Shown here piece after piece: positions 59,732-64,000 of a stretch of 64,000 nt of DNA. The notes under the pieces are model-generated. The model did no database searches and was not told the DNA's origin. It saw only the letters and a list, made by a program, of their open reading frames with translations. The stretch is from contig NZ_FNTD01000004.1 in assembly GCF_900104815.1 (NCBI RefSeq), positions 6,757,001 to 6,821,000 of the forward strand, given 5' to 3'. Within the stretch, counting starts at the first letter, position 1. Each line of letters begins with the position of its first letter. A program made the position numbers and the translations under genes. This DNA is from Streptomyces misionensis (GTDB lineage Bacteria; Actinomycetota; Actinomycetes; Streptomycetales; Streptomycetaceae).

Positions 59732-60813
59732 GCAGGGTCGCCCAGGCTGCCCCGCATCGCGAGCGGCTGTGGGAAGCCGTCGTGGCCGGTGACGAGTACG
59801 CCGGCGTGGCCGCCGTCCAGGAGGCGCTGGCCGCCGGGATGGACGCGGAGACGGCGCTGCTGGACGTGATCGCCCCGGTGCAGGAGAAGGTCGGCGAGGA
59901 GTGGGCCGCCGACCGGATCAGTGTCGCGGTGGAGCACGCCGCCACGGCCGTCAACGAACGGGTGGTCGCCGCCGTGGCGCGCATGACGGCGGGCGACGCC
60001 GGCCGGGCGCCCCGCGGCCGGGTGACCGTCGGATGCGTGGACGGCGAGTGGCACGCCTTTCCGGCCCGGCTGGTGACCGAGGTGCTGCGGCTGCGCGGCT
60101 GGCAGGTGGACTACCTGGGCGCCCAGACGCCCACTCCGCACCTCATCGCCCATCTGCACCACACCGACCCGCGGGCCGTGCTGCTGTCCGGCTCGCTCCC
60201 GCCCCGGCTGCCGGCCGCCCACACGGCGATCACCGCCTGCCAGGCCGTCGGCGTCCCGGTCCTGGCCGGCGGCCGTGCCTTCGGCCGGGACGGCGGGTAC
60301 GCCCGCTCGCTGGGGGCCGACGCATGGGCCCCGGACGCCCGCGGCGCGGCGGACGTGCTGGCGCGCGGCCTGCCGCGGCCGGCCCCGGCGGCGGCCCGGC
60401 AGGTGGTCGACGACCTGCCTCACCTGGCCGACCAGGAGTACACGCTGGTCGTCCACTCCCGCGGGCGGCTGGTGAAGCAGACCCTCGCCGACCTGGAGGA
60501 CCGGTTCCACGTGGTGCGCTCCTACACCGACGTGCAGCGGGAACGGACGGCCGAGGACATCGCCCACATCGTCGACTTCCTGGCCTGCGCCCTCTACGTC
60601 GACGACGCCGAGGTGTTCGCCACGTTCCTCGCCTGGACCGCGGGCATACTGGAGGCGCGCGGTGTCCCGGCGCGTTCCCTGCGGGCGGGGCTGGACCTCC
60701 TCGCCGCCCAACTGCACGACTTCCCCCGGGCGTTGCGTCTCCTGGAGGAGGGGAACCGCGCCCTCGACGCCCGCCCCGGTGACCTCGCCGCCGGCCCCGC
60801 CACCCGCGCATGA
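59728..60813 (+). CDS. Cobalamin-binding protein with CarH-type W-x9-EH light-sensor signature
   Basis: 361 aa, GTG in GTGA overlap with SpoIIE; GGAGGAG upstream. Residues 1-85: four-helix B12 cap (LLDVIAPVQEKVGEEWAADRISVAVEH) with W59-x9-E69-H70, the motif that lines adenosylcobalamin in CarH/LitR photoreceptors. Residues 97-220: Rossmann B12-binding domain with E107-x-H109 (lower cobalt ligand), WQVDYLGAQTP, VLLSGSLPP and VLAGGRAF. Residues 220-361: all-helical region (HIVDFLACALYVDDAEVFATFLAWTAGILEARGVPARSLRAGLDLLAAQL). No DNA-binding domain, unlike CarH; instead it is encoded inside a sigma partner-switching operon. Likely senses light or cobalamin status and passes this to the phosphatase or STAS proteins. 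Confidence 0.9.
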   Translation: MSRVAQAAPHRERLWEAVVAGDEYAGVAAVQEALAAGMDAETALLDVIAPVQEKVGEEWAADRISVAVEHAATAVNERVVAAVARMTAGDAGRAPRGRVTVGCVDGEWHAFPARLVTEVLRLRGWQVDYLGAQTPTPHLIAHLHHTDPRAVLLSGSLPPRLPAAHTAITACQAVGVPVLAGGRAFGRDGGYARSLGADAWAPDARGAADVLARGLPRPAPAAARQVVDDLPHLADQEYTLVVHSRGRLVKQTLADLEDRFHVVRSYTDVQRERTAEDIAHIVDFLACALYVDDAEVFATFLAWTAGILEARGVPARSLRAGLDLLAAQLHDFPRALRLLEEGNRALDARPGDLAAGPATRA

Positions 60814-61205
60814 CCGGTTACTTTCCCGCCGAGTTCAGCGTGGAGATCACGGAGCATCCCGCCGGCTGCACCGTGCGCATCGCGGGTGAGCTGGACTACG
60901 ACACGAGCGACGAACTGGTGGAGACCGTCGTCCGGCATCTGCGCGGCCGCAGGCACACCGGCGAGGTACGGCTGGACTTCGGCGGCCTGACCTGGATCGA
61001 CTCCTCCGGCCTCTCCGCCCTGCTGATGATCCACCGGACCACCAGCGCGCTCGGCGCCGCCCTGCGCCTGGACAACCGGCCGGGCTTCCTCGACCACCGG
61101 CTGCGCCTCACCGACATCCTCGATCACCTCACCGGTCCCGTGCGTGCCGGGGGCCTGCCCGGCTCCGAGGGGGAAGGCGACCACACCCGGGCCGGGGTTT
61201 CCTGA
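60810..61205 (+). CDS. STAS-domain anti-sigma antagonist, last gene of operon
   Basis: 131 aa, ATGA overlap with the B12-binding gene. STAS motif VRIAGELDYDTSDELVETVV, LDFGGLTWIDSSGLSALLMIHR: canonical phospho-acceptor DSSGL. It should bind the HATPase when unphosphorylated and release the sigma factor. Tight overlap with the B12 gene suggests equal production. C-terminal hydrophilic tail. Confidence 0.92.
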   Translation: MTGYFPAEFSVEITEHPAGCTVRIAGELDYDTSDELVETVVRHLRGRRHTGEVRLDFGGLTWIDSSGLSALLMIHRTTSALGAALRLDNRPGFLDHRLRLTDILDHLTGPVRAGGLPGSEGEGDHTRAGVS

Positions 61206-61297
61206 AGGGACGCTTCGGACCTCCGCCGAGAGGTGCGCCACACCCGGCGCGGACAGCGTGCATTCCGGGGTAAGCGCAGTTGTGAGGAGGTCGTGAG

Positions 61298-61339
61298 ATG
61301 CCCGCATATGACGGTCACATACGTGCAGTTGCCGTTTGA
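61298..61339 (+). CDS. Possible 13-residue leader peptide
   Basis: ATG CCC GCA through GTT TGA encodes MPAYDGHIRAVAV, with GGAGG (61286-61290) 7 bases before the ATG. No larger gene follows on this strand until 62115. It lies in the 268-base gap between the STAS and MarR genes, whose other content is an inverted GTTGCC/GGCAAC pair (61329-61360 area). Could be a regulatory peptide or chance. Confidence 0.3.
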   Translation: MPAYDGHIRAVAV

Positions 61340-61473
61340 CAACAATCTCCGGATGGCAACAAAGTAACCGTGTCGCATGTGCACGGGGAGGGAACTGGGA
61401 TGCTCCGGTCCGCGCAGGCCGCTCCGTGCGCGAGCCGCCGTGCACGGCGGGCGATGACGCGCCGCGGTGCGGT

Positions 61474-61962
61474 TCAGGCGGACTTGCTGCCCGATCCGTG
61501 CGCCTGTTCGTCGTGTATCTGCGCCGCCGCCGTCGAGCAGAACGCCTCGAGCCCTTCGGCGAGGGCGGTCCGCTTCGCCGCGGGCATCAGTTCGAGCACC
61601 GCCCGCAGCTCCGCCTCCCGGCGTCCGCGCAGGTCGGCGAGGAAGGCGCGGCCCCGGCCGCTGAGCCCGAGGCGCACCTCGCGCCGGTCTTCCGGACTGT
61701 GCCGGCGTTCCACGAAGCCGACCGCCTGGAGCCGGTCGAACAGCCGGCTGGTCGCGGGCGGGGTCGAGGCGAGCGACTCGGCGAGCGTGCGCATGTTGAC
61801 GCCGTCGTTGTGCTCCAGGATGTGCAGCAGGCGCAGCTGGGACGCCGAGGCGGGCGCGGTGGAGGCCCGGCCCCACAGGACTTCCAGCAACTCCGCGGCC
61901 GTGGAGGTCACGCGTGCGATCTCGGCGGGCTCCGGGCGGCGGTGGAAGGCAGTCACGGTCAC
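61474..61962 (-). CDS. MarR-family transcriptional regulator
   Basis: 162 aa, ATG at 61962. Winged-HTH: ELLEVLWGRAS, SQLRLLHILEHNDGVNMRTLAESLASTPPATSRLFDRLQAVGFVERRHSPEDRREVRLGLSGRGRAFL, with the DxRxxxLxLTxxGr wing (EDRREVRLGLSGRG). Long C-terminal dimerisation helices. Targets unknown; divergent from the SpoIIE-like gene at 62115. Not part of the operon on the other strand. Confidence 0.92.
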   Translation of the reverse strand: MTVTAFHRRPEPAEIARVTSTAAELLEVLWGRASTAPASASQLRLLHILEHNDGVNMRTLAESLASTPPATSRLFDRLQAVGFVERRHSPEDRREVRLGLSGRGRAFLADLRGRREAELRAVLELMPAAKRTALAEGLEAFCSTAAAQIHDEQAHGSGSKSA

Positions 61963-62114
61963 ACTCTCGCAGGCACTGGGGTGCCCGCCAGCGTACTAGC
62001 TATGGGTGCCGGAGGCGGATGGCCCGGGCGAACGGCGCGGTCCACGGGGTGTGGCACCCCGCGCCCGCCAGGTCCACACGTCCTGCGGCGACAGAGATTG
62101 GTTCATTCCTCATC

Positions 62115-63287
62115 GTGAAGAGATTCATCGCCGCCGAACGCGCCCTGCGGACGGCGGCCCCCCACCATTTGCTGGAAGCTCTCCGCCGCGTACTGAAGGA
62201 GCAGTACGCGGCGGAGGCCGTCGAGTTCTTGATGGCCGACTACGGCCTGAGCGTGCTCCAGCCGGTGTCCGTGCCGCCGCGGCCGTCCTGGCCGGTGTCG
62301 GTGTTCAACACACCGGCGGGCCGTGCCTTCGGCTCGCAGCGCTGCCACGCCGAGCACTGCCGGGACGGCCGGGTGCGGCTTCATCTGCCGGTCACCGTGC
62401 GGGGCGACCGGATCGGCGTGCTGTCCGTGACGCTGCCCGGCCCCGACCACGCCCGCCAGGACGAGGCGGAACTGTGCGAGGTCGCCGAGGTGCTGGGGCG
62501 TGAGGTCCTGGTGGCCGAGCGCGACACGGACGTGTTCGTGCAGGCGCGGCGCAAGGACCGGCTGACCCTCGCCGCCGAGATGCAGTGGCAGCTGCTGCCC
62601 GGCCGTGCGTTCTCGCTGCCCGAGTACGACCTGGCCGCCCAACTGGAGCCCGCCTACGCCATCTTCGGCGACAACTACGACTGGTCGGCCACCGCCGACC
62701 GGCTGATGCTGTACGTCACCAACGGCATGGGCGAGGGGATGGAGGCGTCCTTGCTGACCACCCTGGCCATCAACGCCCTGCGCAACGCGCGGCGGGCCGG
62801 TGTCTCCCTCGCCGACCAGGCCGCCCTCGCGGACCAGGCCGTCTACGGCCACTACCGCGGACGCTGCCATCTGTCCGTCCTGATGTTCGACTTCGACGTG
62901 GCCACCGGGCGGGTGAGCGTGGTGGACGCCGGCTCCCCCCATCTGCTGCGGCTGCGGCGCGGCGTGGTGGAGCGGATCACGTTCGACGCCCAGCTGCCCC
63001 TCGGCATGTTCGAGGAGACCGACTACGTGGCCCAGGAGTTCGAGGTCGAGCCGGGGGACCGGCTGGTCTTCGTCAGCGACGGGGTGCACGCGGTGGCCTC
63101 GCCCCTGGGGGAGCCCTACGGGGACGCCGCCCTGATCCGGGCGATCCAGTCCACCCGGCTGCTGCCCGCGGCGGAGGTGCCGCGCACCGTCCTGCGCGAG
63201 CTGACCGGCCACCGGGACGGGGCCGAGCCGGAGGACGACGCGCTCGTGGTCTGCCTGGACTGGCGGGGCCGGCCGGACACGCACTGA
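62115..63287 (+). CDS. PP2C/SpoIIE-type phosphatase with altered metal site
   Basis: 390 aa from GTG 62115 (VKRFIAAERALRTAAPHHLLEAL); weak ribosome site, so start is uncertain. N-terminal GAF-like region (LLEALRRVLKEQYAAEAVEFLMADYGLSVLQPV), then PP2C: AAEMQWQLLPGRAFSLPEYDLAAQLEPAYAIFGDNYDW, LMLYVTNGMGEGMEASLLTTLAINALRNARRAG, VVDAGSPHLLRLR, LVFVSDGVHAV, DDALVV. In the usual DGMGHG metal-binding box the Asp is Asn (TNGMGEG), so activity may be reduced or changed. Convergent with STAS at 63292. Confidence 0.88.
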   Translation: MKRFIAAERALRTAAPHHLLEALRRVLKEQYAAEAVEFLMADYGLSVLQPVSVPPRPSWPVSVFNTPAGRAFGSQRCHAEHCRDGRVRLHLPVTVRGDRIGVLSVTLPGPDHARQDEAELCEVAEVLGREVLVAERDTDVFVQARRKDRLTLAAEMQWQLLPGRAFSLPEYDLAAQLEPAYAIFGDNYDWSATADRLMLYVTNGMGEGMEASLLTTLAINALRNARRAGVSLADQAALADQAVYGHYRGRCHLSVLMFDFDVATGRVSVVDAGSPHLLRLRRGVVERITFDAQLPLGMFEETDYVAQEFEVEPGDRLVFVSDGVHAVASPLGEPYGDAALIRAIQSTRLLPAAEVPRTVLRELTGHRDGAEPEDDALVVCLDWRGRPDTH

Positions 63288-63291
63288 CCGC

Positions 63292-63705
63292 TCAGTTCCG
63301 CACTTCCAGCGCGGGCGTGAAGAGCCGCTGGGCGCCGATGAGGGACAGCAGCCGGCCGACCGCGGGACCGGCGGCGCGGAGGACCACCGCCTTGTCCTGG
63401 AGGCCGGCCCGCCGGCGCAGGTCCATCAGGACGGCCAGGCCCGCGCAGTCGCAGAAGCCGAGCCGGTCCAGGTCCAGTTCGAGGCCGCGCTCGGCCGTGG
63501 CGAGCGCCGCGAGCAGGCCGTCGCGGAGCCGGGCGCCGGAGTCGAGGTCCAGCTCGCCCGCTATCTCCACCCGGGTCCAGGGGCCCTCCGTCGTGTACGA
63601 GGCAGTCGCCAGGCCGGGGGGCAGCGAGCCGCGCCCGTCCCCCCGGCCCTCCGGGCGGCGGCCCGGAGAGAGCTGGAGAGAGGCGTGACGGACGGGGTCT
63701 TGCAT
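63292..63705 (-). CDS. STAS-domain protein with non-phosphorylatable acceptor site
   Basis: 137 aa, ATG at 63705. STAS fold: TRVEIAGELDLDSGARLRDGLLAAL, LELDLDRLGFCDCAGLAVLMDLRRRA. In the acceptor loop (typically FCDCSGL or DSSGL) the Ser is Ala (codon GCG): FCDCAGL. Without phosphorylation it would be permanently able to bind an anti-sigma HATPase. Hydrophilic 30-residue N-terminus. Ends 4 bases from the SpoIIE-like stop. Confidence 0.88.
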   Translation of the reverse strand: MQDPVRHASLQLSPGRRPEGRGDGRGSLPPGLATASYTTEGPWTRVEIAGELDLDSGARLRDGLLAALATAERGLELDLDRLGFCDCAGLAVLMDLRRRAGLQDKAVVLRAAGPAVGRLLSLIGAQRLFTPALEVRN

Positions 63706-63799
63706 GGCTCACTCCCTCATCTGAGCGCCCGGGGTCGGTTCCAGCGTTCCCCGTGACACCAAAATACGTCAAGCGATGCATGAAATGTAGTACGTGTTT

Positions 63800-63829
63800 T
63801 TGTGTGCATGAACACCGCCTCGGTAAACT
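63800..63829 (+). promoter_or_regulatory. Promoter candidate for the right-edge gene
   Basis: TTGTGT (63800-63805), 18-base spacer, TAAACT (63824-63829). The TAAACT ends 6 bases before the ATG, so the mRNA would be nearly leaderless. Confidence 0.4.
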
Positions 63830-63835
63830 CAGGGC

Positions 63836-64000
63836 ATGGATGGAGTGCCCGAACCCCACACCGGATGGACGTTTCTGACCAATCACGCCCGCGTCCTCGC
63901 GGCCATCGCGGACAATCAGAACGCCCGCATCCGCGACATCGCCGCGCACTGCCGGCTCACGGAACGAGCCGTGCAGAAGATCATCGTCGATCTGGAGGAG
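63836..64000 (+). CDS. Winged-helix transcriptional regulator (partial, runs off right edge)
   Basis: 55 codons to the window end. MDGVPEPHTGWTFLTNHARV, then LAAIADNQNARIRDIAAHCRLTERAVQKIIVDLEE: a winged helix start, with IRDIAAHCRLTERAVQKII as the recognition helix-turn-helix, like MarR/ArsR-type HTH proteins (helix-turn-helix domain-containing group in Streptomyces). Confidence 0.75.
   Translation, partial: MDGVPEPHTGWTFLTNHARVLAAIADNQNARIRDIAAHCRLTERAVQKIIVDLEE

Noticed and set aside
61370-61999. 209-residue plus-strand frame over the MarR gene
   Set aside because: Antisense of the MarR gene; Ser/Arg-rich without a recognisable domain.

Overview
The window is from a Streptomyces-like high-GC actinomycete. 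Seen in the sequence: strong third-position GC bias, GTG and TTG starts with GGAGG-type ribosome sites, frequent 4-base ATGA/GTGA gene overlaps, a sortase-anchored long chaplin, Tat-type secreted glycosidases, and SpoIIE/STAS/anti-sigma gene clusters. TTA, a very rare codon in this group, occurs in only five of the genes, four of them in the first 12.3 kb. No rRNA, insertion sequence, integrase or CRISPR array was found.

Layout. (1) 1-2.7 kb: two secreted glycosidases, a GH54 arabinofuranosidase (cut by the left edge) and a GH27 alpha-galactosidase with a ricin-type lectin domain, each with a TTA codon in its signal peptide. (2) 3.2-12.7 kb: a conflict/RiPP cassette: trypsin-like protease with an effector-associated domain, a small precursor-like peptide, an HExxH peptide-modifying enzyme, a very large NB-ARC/TPR protein, a VMAP-type protein and a trypco2 protein. 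The two largest genes carry three TTA codons. (3) 12.8-16.6 kb: an FAD oxidoreductase fused to a decayed APS-kinase domain, a long chaplin behind a BldN-like promoter, and a COG4705 membrane protein. (4) 17-31.3 kb: mostly housekeeping or accessory metabolism: Nudix-like protein, split FluG pair (amidohydrolase plus glutamine-synthetase-like ligase), methyltransferase, HAD phosphatases, HhH protein, DUF3140, Dps, lipase-like hydrolase, thiolase and acyl-CoA ligase, TauE/SafE exporter, CobK and CobF, DUF309.

(5) 31.4-52.8 kb lies between two identical tRNA-Pro(GGG) genes. It holds carbohydrate genes: a GH115 alpha-glucuronidase and SGNH esterase facing a LacI regulator across a 19-bp palindrome; an ECF sigma/CU044_5270 pair; a MalFG-type ABC importer with no ATPase; a complete ribose/inositol-type importer with a TIM-barrel isomerase; two Gfo/Idh/MocA dehydrogenases; and a second LacI regulator with a 20-bp dyad.

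(6) 52.9-64 kb: a hypothetical protein, an ATPase-domain remnant, an SDR/XRE divergent pair, then a dense signalling region. A SigB/F-type operon encodes STAS, sigma factor, HATPase, SpoIIE phosphatase, a B12-binding protein with the W-x9-EH signature of light-sensing CarH proteins, and a second STAS. It is followed by MarR, a second SpoIIE-type phosphatase with an altered metal ligand, and a STAS protein whose phospho-acceptor position is alanine. The most interesting systems are the left-end peptide/NTPase cassette and this B12-linked partner-switching operon.
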